A stretch of 64,000 nucleotides of DNA, taken from positions 42,353,047 to 42,417,046 of the forward strand of contig NC_067481.1 in the NCBI RefSeq assembly GCF_947179515.1, given 5' to 3'. Of the stretch, positions 33,840 to 43,409 are shown in pieces. The notes below the pieces were generated by a model. It was given only the letters and a program-made list of their open reading frames with translations. It had not been told where the DNA came from and did no database searches. How positions within the stretch are numbered: position 1 is the stretch's first letter; each line of letters begins with the position of its first letter. The DNA is from Apodemus sylvaticus. Its lineage: Eukaryota; Chordata; Mammalia; Rodentia; Muridae. A program made the position numbers and the translations under genes.

Positions 33840-33965
33840 TACTATTGTTACAAGATCTTTCTGTTTATGACACATTCAACATCTTCTTTGTCCTTTGTCC
33901 TATAAAGGTTTCAAGCAGGTTATGGTGGTTAGGATGTGGACATCCTTGGGATGGTAGCCTACCAC
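33427..33965 (-). repeat. MLT1-type LTR, minus strand, with expanded microsatellite
   Basis: The beginning 'attagtttcttattggtgct' followed by 'gtaaaaagttaccataaact', 'aatgacttacaacaacacag', 'ggtggtcagggactggaaat', and the end 'ttaggatgtggacatccttg', 'gcctaccaca' are the two ends of an old MaLR LTR in reverse. A CA/GA tract (33747-33836) has grown inside it. Confidence 0.8.
33747..33836. repeat. Composite (CA)n-(GA)n microsatellite
   Basis: About 32 bp of CA with CATA interruptions join 56 bp of pure GA (33781-33836). Confidence 0.97.
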
Positions 33966-35994
33966 ATCTGCCTATTTCATGGCATCTTCCAATTTCTAGG
34001 TTCTAAGATGAAGCATGAATAGTCGCCAAACCAAAGCATATGTCTCAGAGCCTTGAAATCAGAAATGAACCAATTATCAGGCCTACCTCCTGCATCATAA
34101 AATTCTATGATTGCAAGCCTTATGCAAATGAGGCAAGAGACTCAGATCTAGGAAATTCTGTGAGCTCCCCTAGCTAGGAAGAGCCCTTGATGGGCAGAAG
34201 CCTTACCTTGCTGGTGGTGCTTCACTCATTGCGGCAGGGGACCTTGTTCTGCTCTTCTTTGCAAACAGAGCAATGTTTTGTTCCCTTTCTGAGGAGGACA
34301 AAGCACACTGTCACCGTCTACCTTCAGGGTATGGCCGTGCAGCTTCTTTGGAGCAGCCCAGATGTGTGACTGCACCAGGGGATCCATCAGGACAGGACAG
34401 GAACAAATTGCAATCAAAAAGAAGTGAAGGTGGGTTTAAAACAGATGGTGGGCTTGACAGAGCCCTTGCTGAGGTTCACACCATACGAGGGCAGGTGATG
34501 CCAACTTTATTAATAAGGATCCAAAGAAAGCAGATTGTTCTTGAGGCAGCAGGATGTTGGGAAGGTCTCTGCAGTGTAGGGATGCAGGAGGCCCCACTCA
34601 GCAATAGTTTTTCTTCCTGATGTGTTTTTCTTAAGCCTGAAGACTCCCTGCCTGTTCCTGCCTCTTTGCCACCTCTCTGTGCTCTCCTTCCTCACTCATC
34701 TCTGTCCTTCTGAGTCACATATTTTTCGTCATGTTGGCAGATGATCCACCCTTCTCTGTGGAAGTGGAGTCAGAGTAAGAAAAACACTTCATCTTCAAGA
34801 AAGAGGTGATGCTGCTGGGGTGTATTCCCACTGTGTGTTTATCCAAAACGTTCATCATATACAACCTGAGCAAGTATGCCATGGGGAGGTGGGCAGCCAA
34901 GCAGTTCTCCCTCAGGGTTGTGGGTCTCAAAACTGGGAGCTACCCAAAGTTGGGAGGTAGGAAAATGAGTCTCACTCCACAGGTTGATAGTAATGTGGAG
35001 AGGGAGAGTGGAGACAGGATTATGTAAGGACACACTTGGACTCAAGTACTAGATCCAGTGCTTTCACTTGGTGTTAACTGTGGGAAAGTCACTGAAACTC
35101 TAACCTTGTCTGTGAAGTGGAGCTAACCACAGTTTTACATCCAAGGCTGCTGAGATGATGACCAGAGAGAATGAGCAAGAATTCTGTTGGCCTGCTAGAA
35201 AATACCTGTCAAACAGCTGAACTATTGACACAAACTAGTTCAAAATAAAGTCAAGCCTGGAACAACTGAAGATGTAAGGAGTTTAGGGTTGACTTAGGGT
35301 AATGGTCTCAAATCAAAATGAGATGTTAGGAGCCAATGATCACAGTCTAGCACTAAGAGAGTAAAGGCATTTCAGCAGAGTGCACATGTCGTCTCAGATG
35401 AAGTCAAGGAGCTCATTCTGGACAGCAGGCAGAATCGCAACAGCCACATGGACAGTATTTAGATGTCACTCAGAGGACAATTGAGGCACTTCAAAAGATT
35501 CAAAAGGTGACACTGTCCAGTTTGCATTCAAGAGATCTGGTTGGGTCAAGCATAGAGGAAATTGGAGGCAGGAAGCAGACAGCAGATGTGTAGAGAAGCA
35601 CAAATAGCTAGCTGAAAAGTGGTGTGGCCATGAGAGTCAAGAGGAGATTGTTTTCAGAAGAGTCCAGAGGGCCAACCACTGAGAAAGCAGGCACTCAGAA
35701 GCAGATAGAAGCATGCACTGTGTCTGACAAGCATGAGGGAGGATGCCCTGGAAGGGCAAAGCAAGTAGTAGAGCTAGAAGAGTGAATGGCATATGTGGGG
35801 TGCTGACAGAACTAAAGAAACCCCTCTACATGCTTTCAGGGTAAAGGAGATGAGACAGAGGAGAGGGCACTGGGTCAAGGGGTTTTGCTGTGATCTTGTT
35901 TTTGTTTTAGATAGAGGAAGCTTTGAGTGGATTCAAGTGTCCATGCAGTCAATCAATAGGGAGACAGAGGTTGAAGGCGGAGAAGGGAAAAAAA
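33966..35994. other. Mostly single-copy DNA
   Basis: Only the MIR at 35040-35165 is recognised. Frames of 115 codons (34273-34620, +), 73 codons (34806-35027, +) and 71 codons (34715-34930, -) were inspected; none matches a family I know. An upstream in-frame stop breaks the apparent extension of the 34806 frame. Confidence 0.4.
35040..35165 (+). repeat. MIR SINE
   Basis: 'tgtgggaaagtcactgaaac', 'tctaaccttgtctgtgaagt', 'ggagctaaccacagtt' and 'aaggctgctgagatgatga' follow MIR order. Confidence 0.7.
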
Positions 35995-36072
35995 TCATTC
36001 AACAGATATTTCTCATACACCTGTAATGTGCCCAGTACTGTTTTAGGAACTAGAAACTCAGCAAAGGATGAA
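35995..36072 (-). repeat. L2-like fragment, minus strand
   Basis: 'attcaacagatatttctcat', 'acctgtaatgtgcccagtac' and 'tgttttaggaactagaaact' followed by 'cagcaaaggatga' is the familiar reverse L2 3' region. Confidence 0.6.
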
Positions 36073-36187
36073 GATTTGTGTACTACCTTCCCCTGAATGG
36101 ATAATCAATGGAGCAGCCTTCTTACAGAGAGGAGAGACCTTGTTAGAATTCATAGCACAGGTTGACAAGGAGACAGAGGGAGAGAAT

Positions 36188-36200
36188 ACACATACACACA

Positions 36201-36253
<53 letters not shown>

Positions 36254-36268
36254 ACACACACACACGCA

Positions 36269-36332
<64 letters not shown>
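36188..36332. repeat. Composite (CA)n-(GA)n microsatellite
   Basis: About 99 bp of CA with several CACG variants join about 46 bp of GA at 36286. The many frames reported over this tract are artefacts. Confidence 0.97.
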
Positions 36333-36334
<2 letters not shown>

Positions 36335-36785
36335 TATTTGTAGATGCTTGGCCAGGCAACTGAGTGAGCATCTGTCTGATGGTTCATTTTCACTAAGTGG
36401 TAGGAAATGAGGTCATCCACTGAGACAAACAAGTGGGACCATAGGAAGGGACATTTAGAGGAGGATTACAAGCATTTGAAATAAACTACTATGAGGAATA
36501 ATAATTATGAGAAAAGGGGATGATTGAGGTCTCCCCCAACAGGCAATAGATGAGGCTTATTAGCCTTTAGAATTCAGAAAGTGTTTTATCTCAGTAACTC
36601 CCAGGTAATGATAGAATGGACTCTGCTCATGCAGAACAGACTGACCCAAGAGGAGGAAACCATGAGTAAGGAAGAACTGGGGTCTAATGATGGTCTCGTG
36701 AAGTCAAGGAAGTTAAAACATATGACAGGGATCAGCAGCCAAAGATCTGGAAGAAGTCATAGAGCAAAGTAGGAAAGAGAAGCAG
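36333..36785. other. Single-copy DNA
   Basis: Nothing recognised. Confidence 0.35.
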
Positions 36786-36858
36786 TGTGGTAGTTTGAAG
36801 GTCAATGGTCCCTGTAGGCTCTCATGTTTAAATTCTTGGTCCCTAGTAGAATAGAAAG

Positions 36859-36860
<2 letters not shown>

Positions 36861-36940
<80 letters not shown>
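36861..36940. repeat. (TC)40 microsatellite
   Basis: Eighty uninterrupted bases of TC inside the LTR. Confidence 0.98.
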
Positions 36941-36942
<2 letters not shown>

Positions 36943-37007
36943 CTCTCTCTGCCTTCTGCTTGTGGATCAAGATGTACTCTCAGCTGCTGCTCCAGCTGCC
37001 TGTCATC

Positions 37008-37060
37008 ATACCTTCAGTCTGCATCTTCAGTCTGCACCTTCAGTCTGCCATCTTCAGTGT
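37008..37060 (+). repeat. 13 bp minisatellite
   Basis: Four near-identical units, GCATCTTCAGTCT with C/T variation at the fourth base, in the LTR's 3' half. Confidence 0.9.
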
Positions 37061-37163
37061 GTCATAGACGCCAATGCTCTGGAACCATAACCCAACTAAA
37101 CTGTCTTTTATAAAATTCCTTGGTCATGATGTCTCATCACAGTGTTATCAAGCAATGAAGACA

Positions 37164-38880
37164 AGCCATGAGGGGCCAACAATCAGGGAAGGACGTCACA
37201 GGAGAGAAGGGCTGTGAGGGTTGGATGTTGTAGGGAGAGCCTTTCATGGTGCTAGACAAAGCCAAAATGTGGTCTTAACACTAAGAGATGGTTTTGGACT
37301 TGATGGTCTTCAGGAAGAGAGTTGGATTGAAGAAGGGGAGTCAGTATGAATCAGATGTTTAGATTCACTAATGGCACATCTGGTTGGCTTTTTCAGAAGA
37401 CTAAGAGAAGGAAAGAAAGAAGGGAGGAGGACAAAAGTAGAGGAAGGGAGAAAGAGAAAAGGAAGAGACAAAAGGGGAGGCAGGGAGAAGCAGGTCAGTT
37501 GTCAGTCCTTTCTATTACCATTAGGAAGAACCCAGCTGTCTGATTCAAGATCATGTAGCCAGCACCCAGCCTCCCTCTCTAATGCCAACACTTGATTCCT
37601 GGCTTTTTTTCTCTTATTATGTTCCACCATCTCCCAGGTTTTCTTGAGATCCTGGTTCACATGGAAGCCTTCCCTGGTCCCCACTTTTGTCCCTCAGGTT
37701 GACTCCACATCACTCTCTTTTCACAGGCTGCTCCTTCCATCCTTCAGGTCCCCATGGTAACTGTCATCTCTTCAGAGAAGACTTAGGCAAACCCACCTGA
37801 ATAGCATACCCACCCTTCCCCCATTGTTATTCATTCTTCACACTATCTGCAGAGCTCCATGAGGCATTTTGTTAGGCTTTTCCTCAGCTCCCAGGCAAGT
37901 GACTAGCACAAAATGGCACCTGGTGAATATTTGTGGAAGAGGTTTACAACGGTTTAGGAAAATGAGACATGCCTCCAAAGACAGATATTTATCTTCAGCA
38001 TGGATGACTCCATGGTATGGAAGTAGCTCAGAAATTGAGCAGAGTTCAGACTTTAGAGTCATGAGATATCTAGATCATGAAAGCAAGATACTGTCTATGC
38101 AAAACAGGGGCATTGAGAGAGACCGTCTCCATCATTAAACATGGGAAAACAAAGGGCGTCCTGTTATAAGGCCAATACCATATATAGAGATGGTGACCAG
38201 GACCTGAGTTCACAATTACAAACACTGGACGGGAGACCCACAGGGAGAGGCTGGGCAGAGGAGCAGAAGCATAGGGCCTGATGAGCATCAAAAGTAGAAG
38301 AAGACTCTGCTTTTGAGAGGATCTGATAGATCATAGTCCCAGGGAGCATTGTCTAGGCCAAGCGGCTTCAACTGCATTGTGTTTGTGAATGTAAAAAGTA
38401 TCTGGTCCCTAAAAAGAACATCAAAGAATCCCAGTGCAGAGGAACACTCAGTGAGACCTTTGAGTTTTCCCTCCAGGCTGAGATCACAGCAGATAAACTT
38501 AGCTAGCCACTTTCAACTTTAAGACAAACAATACCTTTCTAATCAAGTCCAAACAAGGGCAGGCAAGTTTTCCCAGAGATGTAGAGCCCATAGGGCCAGA
38601 AAACAAAATTAGAACATGCTTCTAAATAAAGCCAAATCCCTTCACTTAAGTCTTCTTTGACTCTTTGTAGTTCTGTTCCCCTTAAGAAACATAAAAAATG
38701 CCTCAAAATATGATTTTAAAATCTAGTCAGTGGCTGTGAGACTATCCACGCACTTCCTAACAATGTTAGGTTGAAGCGAAAACTGAACTGAGTCTCTGGC
38801 TACACCTCCCTGAAGGTATGCCACAGCCTCTGAAACGCATGCTGAACTTAAAATGTTCTTTCTAGGGAAACAGCCGAGCA
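37164..38880. other. Single-copy DNA around an L2
   Basis: Purine-rich stretch at 37398-37490 (AAGAGAAGG-type). Apart from the L2 nothing is recognised. Confidence 0.4.
37640..37945 (+). repeat. L2 LINE 3' fragment
   Basis: 'cacatggaagccttccctgg', 'ccatccttcaggtccccatg', 'gagaagacttaggc', 'tatctgcagagctccatgag' and 'gtgactagcacaaaatggca' followed by 'cctggtgaatatttgtgg' follow the L2 3' end order well. Confidence 0.75.
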
Positions 38881-38985
38881 GTGAATCTGGGGGAGAGGAC
38901 ACTTGGAGGAGAGGATAGAAGGGAGGTTTTGGTCAGGATGTATTATATAGAAGAAGAATAAAGAAATAGAAAATAAGAAAAATCC
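38881..38985 (+). repeat. Rodent L1 3' end fragment (Lx-like)
   Basis: 'gagaggatagaagggaggtt' followed by 'ttggtcaggatgtattatat' and an 'aagaataaagaaatagaaaa' tail is the 3' UTR terminus and A-rich tail of an old rodent L1. Only about 100 bp is present. Confidence 0.6.
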
Positions 38986-39694
38986 AAAGGGAAAAAATGT
39001 GGACATCACCATCCTCCATGAACACAATCTCACTGGAGCAGAGATGTCCACTAATCGCAAAAAGAGGCGTTGTTTATGTTTGGGGGTGTTTTTAATAAAA
39101 TGTGGGAACTCTGCCTGGGGAGAAAATGTTCTTTCTAGAAAAAAATTGTTTTGCTAATGATTGAGAGTGCCTTTCAGAAAAAGCTTTATTTAGGGGAGAC
39201 ACTTACAGACACAGGTGGGAACACAAGTCTTACTCTGACCCACCCACCATCACTACAGTCATCAGCTTGTCAACTCACTGTGAACTCTGGCCACCCTTGC
39301 TTTCTCTCTGACCCTGTTTTCCTATGAGATATGAAAGTGGTAAGACTATTAGGTGCCCCAAGGACTCTTCTGGGTCTTAAGCTTCTCTGGCCTCCTGTAA
39401 AATGACTCCCTGGGAAAGATCCAAAGTTAGTCTAGCTGATCTTGTCAGCAGATTTCACATCATTGTCTAGAGTTGGGATAGAGACAGCAGGTAAGACATC
39501 CGACTCTCTGACTCCCTGGGCTGCTTTCCAGCTGTTACCACTGACTTGCTCAATGGGGAGTCAGGGCAGCACTGATGTGTATGAACACCTTCTGCCTCAG
39601 AGGTGGGACAGGCCTGAGTGTTACTGCTGAAAACCAAGAATTCTAGCCTAAGTATGATGCTGTACTCCAGTGACATAAAGGGATAAAAACTGAA
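38986..39694. other. Single-copy DNA
   Basis: Nothing recognised, apart from the second copy of a 16 bp direct repeat at 39123-39138 whose partner lies at 38850-38865. Confidence 0.45.
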
Positions 39695-39860
39695 CCTGGG
39701 GACTGGAGAGATAACTCAGTGGTTAAGGGTGTATACTGTTCTAGTAGAATACCCAACTAGGATTTCTAGCACCTGTATCAGATGACTTACAACTACCTGT
39801 ACTTCCAGATCCAAATGACTTTTAAACCCTATGGGCCTCTGGGTCTCACGGGAAAATATA
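39695..39860 (+). repeat. B2/B3 SINE
   Basis: The head 'ggggactggagagataactc' and 'agtggttaagggtgtatact' is the tRNA-like B2/B3 start; 'ctagcacctgtatcagatga' and 'cttacaactacctgtacttc' give the middle. The 3' tail is missing, ending 16 bp before the next element. Confidence 0.8.
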
Positions 39861-39876
39861 GATAGCTTGTGTCTAG

Positions 39877-40087
39877 TAGTGGTTCTCAACCTGTGGAGTA
39901 TCACATATCAAATAGCCTGCATATCCCCCTTGGAGTTCAAATGGTCCGTTCATAGGCACTGCATATCAGATGTTGACATTATAAATCATAACAGGAATAA
40001 AATTACAGTCATAAAATAGGAACAAAAATAGTTTATAAGCTCATCTGTATTAAAAGATTGTGGCATTAGGAAGGTTGAGAACCACTG
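39877..40087 (-). mobile_element. URR1-like hAT DNA transposon with both termini
   Basis: The ends are TAGTGGTTCTCAACCT (39877-39892) and AGGTTGAGAACCACTG (40072-40087), which are inverted repeats matching at 15 of 16. Internal motifs 'atatcagatgttgacattat' and 'aaattacagtcataaaatag' fit the rodent URR1 type; orientation is judged by 'gtggcattaggaagg' at the right end. Length 211 bp, no coding capacity. Flanking 8 bp do not match, so the TSD is lost or the ends are misjudged. Confidence 0.85.
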
Positions 40088-41149
40088 GAAGGAATCAGTG
40101 AGTTCATGCCTGCCATTCAGCCAGCGCCAAGCTGGGCACCCTGTGTATTTCTTAAGAGTTCTAGAGTGGAGAAATGTCCATGAACCCCAGACCAAAGCAC
40201 CTCTCCTTTGAGGATAGCTCTCTCCATTGATACTGTCAAAGGAAGAGATAATGTCCACCTTGGCCTGCTTGTATTACTGACTCTCTACTTTCATTTGCTA
40301 ATAAGCCACCTTGTCCCCTTGGGTCCACAGACATCTGGTCAAAGAGTCTGATTAGTGAGGAAAACCTCCAGAATTTAAATCACAAAGTGATAGGTAGCCT
40401 GGCCTCTGCCTGGCTCTTTATGCCACTATCATGTCTCCCTTCCACACATGAAGACAATAGCAGTCTTGACTTGTTTCACACCATGTTTAGATGCCCTGCT
40501 CTATGCCTCACTTCTGTGCCTTTCTCCGCTTTATGTAATAAACTTCTATGTGCTCTTTCTGGCTACCAGTACTCATCCCTAAGACACAGTTTAGCTTCTC
40601 CCAGGAAACTTCCTGACCATTTGGGATGCCTGACCTATTTCATATACTCTTCTGTCTCTGTCTTCTGTCATACTGTCTCTTCAATACAGGTGTGATAAAC
40701 TTGAGGACAAGCACATGGTCATGTTTGTCATCATACCCAGTGTCTAGTATTAAGTGGAGTCATGACAGGAAGAAGGAAGGAGCAATGAATAAATGAATGA
40801 ATGAAGTCCTTCCTTTTATGTCTACCACCTGTTAGATCAGATGCCAATGTTCAGATTGGCATCAGATGCTATGTGACCATAGGCATTAATATCAAGTCTG
40901 CAGAAGGTCAAGGTTGGAAGGAACTTGAGAGTCATTTTAGCTCCAGGCCTACAATTTAAGCAGGAGGGCATTGTGGTCCAAGGAGGGAAGTGTGTTTGTA
41001 TGAATCCTGTATCAAGGCATGGGCTGGATACCAGAGACATGGGCACTGAAATCTTTTCTCTGTTCCAGGCTGTTTCCTCCACACCACAGTCTCCCAACAC
41101 ATTTGCACTGCCCTGAAATTTGGAGAGCTAAAACTTTGAAAGATGAAGC
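40088..41149. other. Single-copy DNA around an L2
   Basis: Apart from the L2 nothing is recognised. Frames at 40387-40695 and 40837-41100 have no domains; the first overlaps the L2. Confidence 0.4.
40440..40812 (+). repeat. L2 LINE 3' end
   Basis: The 3' part shows 'gtgataaacttgaggacaag', 'catggtcatgtttgtcatca', 'tacccagtgtctagtattaa' and 'caatgaataaatgaatgaat', the classical L2 terminus; upstream 'caggaaacttcctgaccat' also fits. Confidence 0.8.
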
Positions 41150-41276
41150 TTCAAAAGAAACACTCAGTTGTTACTGGGAGGGGTGTGAATGGGCACATCG
41201 GTTTGGAAAGCAATTTGGCAATGGTTTATGTACATTAATACACAGCACATACCACAGGACCCAGCGAGTCTCAGTA
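41150..41276 (+). repeat. Old L1 ORF2 3' region, left half
   Basis: 'tgggaggggtgtgaatgggc', 'ggtttggaaagcaatttggc' and 'accacaggacccagcgagtc' correspond to the well-known L1 segment before the end of ORF2. It breaks off at a TA where a DNA transposon begins and continues at 42085. Confidence 0.75.
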
Positions 41277-42084
41277 CAGTCATGTATCATGCTTCCAGGG
41301 GGTATCTATTCAGAGGGAATGTGTCACTGGGTGATTTGTCATTGTGTGACATTTACACAGACTAGATGGTGTGGTCTGCTACACACCTAGCCTGCCTAGA
41401 AACCCTAGACTACAGTGCAGGTGACTGTGCCTACTAGGATCACAGGCACCCACAACATTGGTGCAAGTGTTTGTGCCTCTTATCATATTTAAACTTACAA
41501 AAACTATAGAAAAATAATACGGTATAAAAGGTAAAAACTAAGGAGTGCACTTTATAGGGCATTTCCCAAGGATGGAGTTTGCAGGCCTAGATGTTCCCCC
41601 AGCTCAGTCACTGAGTGAGCTGTACAAAAATACAAGGCCTTGCCCACCCCACCCCTACCCTCCCTCAGGCACACTACCTTAGACTTTGTAAGCACTGTAC
41701 TTAAACAGCGCTGAATGTATTCAGGATCTTTTCCTTTCTACAATAATAAATGGATTCCGCTTACCGTAACCATTCTTAACTCACTACTTTTCATTTTCAA
41801 AGCCTCTGCTCTTGTAGCACTTGGCTTACAATACACACCACGCAGACATATTCCCCTCCTTTATCTCTTTATCCTGAAAGTTTTCCTCTGCCGTCTTTTG
41901 CTTTTGTTGGTCATATTTTGTACTTGGTGTCAAAAACAGAAAGCATAATGACATTAGAATGGCAACGGCGTTACAATGGCTAGGCAATAGGAGTCTTTCC
42001 TCTTTGTTGTTATCTTATGGGATCAATGTCATCTATGTGGTTCATTGTTGGCCAAAGTGGCGTTTTGCAACGTATAAACCCAAC
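41277..42084 (+). mobile_element. Old mammalian DNA transposon nested in L1
   Basis: It begins CAGTCATGTATCATGC directly after a TA dinucleotide. Internal landmarks are 'gtcactgggtgatttgtcat', 'agactagatggtgtggtctg', 'ctacacacctag', 'aataatacggtataaaagg', 'aataataaatgg', 'gctaggcaataggagtcttt', 'tcttatgggatcaatgtcat' and a right end 'aagtggcgttttgcaacgta'. These follow, in order, a pan-mammalian terminal-repeat transposon also common in human DNA; I cannot name it safely. The 77-codon frame at 41715 is not a transposase. Confidence 0.75.
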
Positions 42085-42236
42085 TAACTATACACACCGT
42101 CTTGAAGAAGGTGTTTTATTTGAGCTCAAGGACTTTTTATCACTGCACCATTGGCAATAGCAGATGCCTGAGCACTTCAAATGATCCTCAATGGAGATAT
42201 ATATGTAAGCTGTGATATCATTATGCAGCAAGCAGT
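42085..42236 (+). repeat. Old L1 ORF2 3' region, right half
   Basis: 'ctcaaggactttttatcact', 'attggcaatagcagatgcct', 'tgatcctcaatggagatata' and 'gtgatatcattatgcagcaa' continue the L1 segment interrupted at 41276. Confidence 0.75.
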
Positions 42237-42249
42237 GTAAGACTCAACA

Positions 42250-42326
42250 ACTAGAAGCTCCAACTGTTCAGGAAGCTGAAGTAGGAGGATTGCTGAGTTC
42301 ATGGGTTCAACGCAAGCTTGGACCTC
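42250..42326 (+). repeat. Short B1-like fragment
   Basis: 'aactgttcaggaagctgaag', 'taggaggattgctgagttca' and 'gggttcaacgcaagcttgg' are an old 7SL-type SINE piece between two L1s. Confidence 0.55.
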
Positions 42327-42662
42327 ACAGTGGGCTCTCAGAGACTGAGCCACCAACTAAAAGGCATACATGGGTTGGACCTAGACCCTCCCCATACATA
42401 CATATATAGCAGATATGCAGCTAAATCTTCACGTGGGTCCCCCAATAACTGGAGCAGGAGCTATCCCTAAAGCTGCTGCCTGTCTGTGGATCTTGTTCTC
42501 CTAACTGGGTTGCTTGGTGTGAGAGGATGTGCCTAATCCTGCAGTGTCTCCACCCTCTCAGAGGAAAGGGGGAAAGGAGGATGGGGGAGGGAGGACCTGG
42601 AAGGGGGGAAACAGTCAGGATGTAAAGCGAATAAGTAAAATAATAAATAAATAAAACAGAAA
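42327..42662 (+). mobile_element. Rodent L1 3' end, 5'-truncated
   Basis: 'gtgggctctcagagactgag', 'ccaccaactaaaaggcatac', 'tatagcagatatgcagct', 'gtgggtcccccaataactgg', 'gctgcctgtctgtggatctt' and 'gatgtgcctaatcctgcagt' are the ORF2 terminus and 3' UTR of a rodent L1. The G-rich segment (42568-42610) and tail 'gaataagtaaaataataaat' close it. Relative to the usual 3' UTR a segment after 'ctgcagtg' is missing. No frame encodes a functional protein. Confidence 0.9.
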
Positions 42663-43104
42663 AATTAGAGAGTAAAATAATTGAAATAGACATATTAGCA
42701 CAGGCAGGGCTCAGAAACATAATTTTGTTTTTTGTGGTGGTGGCATCCTCTCAGGACTTCTGAGCTGTCACCCTCATATGGTGTAACTTGGGCTCTCTGG
42801 TCAGGTTCTTATTTAATGACTACAAGCAGAAGAGTAGAACAAGGAGAGAGTCCTGGGCCATGAACCTAAGCATGTCAAGTATAGGTTCTCAAGTCAAAGC
42901 CTCTCTAGGATTAGGTGATGTTTGTTGAGGGATGCATGCATCCCATTACTTAGTGAACAAAGACTGAATAACACTCTCTGCAGATTTCCATCTTTCCTCT
43001 CTTTGAGAGGGAGTATCTCCATAACTCTGGAAATTTAATAAATAGTGTAATGGCACTAGACATAGAAAATGGCTCAAAATTATAAGGAAATTGGTAATGT
43101 TGAA
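42663..43104. other. Single-copy DNA
   Basis: Nothing recognised. The 160-codon minus-strand frame at 42950-43432 spans this and the B4, so I do not accept it. Confidence 0.4.
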
Positions 43105-43409
43105 GGCTAGAAAGACATCCCAATAGGTAAGAGTGTTGGCTGTGCCACAGAGAAAATCTGAGTTGAATCCTCGAACTCATGAAAAAAGCTGCGTGTGGTA
43201 CTTTTAATCCCAGCACTGGGCCAGGGTGAGGCAGAGTCAAGAAGACTTGCTGAGGCTTACAAACCACATGCACAGCTCCAGGGTCAGTGAGAGACCCTGC
43301 CTCAAAGGAATAAGGCAGGCAGAGAGATGGATGAGAAGGATGTCTGTTTTGGCCTCTTGGGTGTATACACCTCTCCGTCCCCCTCCCCTTCCCCTTACAG
43401 CACACAGAC
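43105..43409 (+). repeat. B4/RSINE-type SINE
   Basis: Head 'ccaataggtaagagtgttgg', then 'ttgaatcctcgaactcatga', 'ggtacttttaatcccagcac', 'cagtgagagaccctgcctca' and the tail 'gtctgttttggcctcttggg' with CA-rich end. Order matches an ID-B1 composite. Confidence 0.8.

Larger units (their letters stand above)
36786..37163 (+). mobile_element. MaLR-like solo LTR with a large internal (TC)n
   Basis: It starts TGTGGTAGTTTGAAGG and ends 'gcaatgaagaca', with 'tctggaaccataacccaact' and 'aaattccttggtcatgatgt' in the 3' part, like the rodent MT/ORR1-type LTR terminus. Eighty bases of pure TC (36861-36940) and a 13 bp minisatellite (37008-37060) have expanded inside. Flanks agcag and agcca match only partly. 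Confidence 0.75.

Noticed and set aside
34711..35027. Possible pseudogene: frame with a single stop near 34773 and a plausible-looking protein downstream
   Set aside because: I could match it to no protein family and saw no poly-A tail or duplication of a processed copy.
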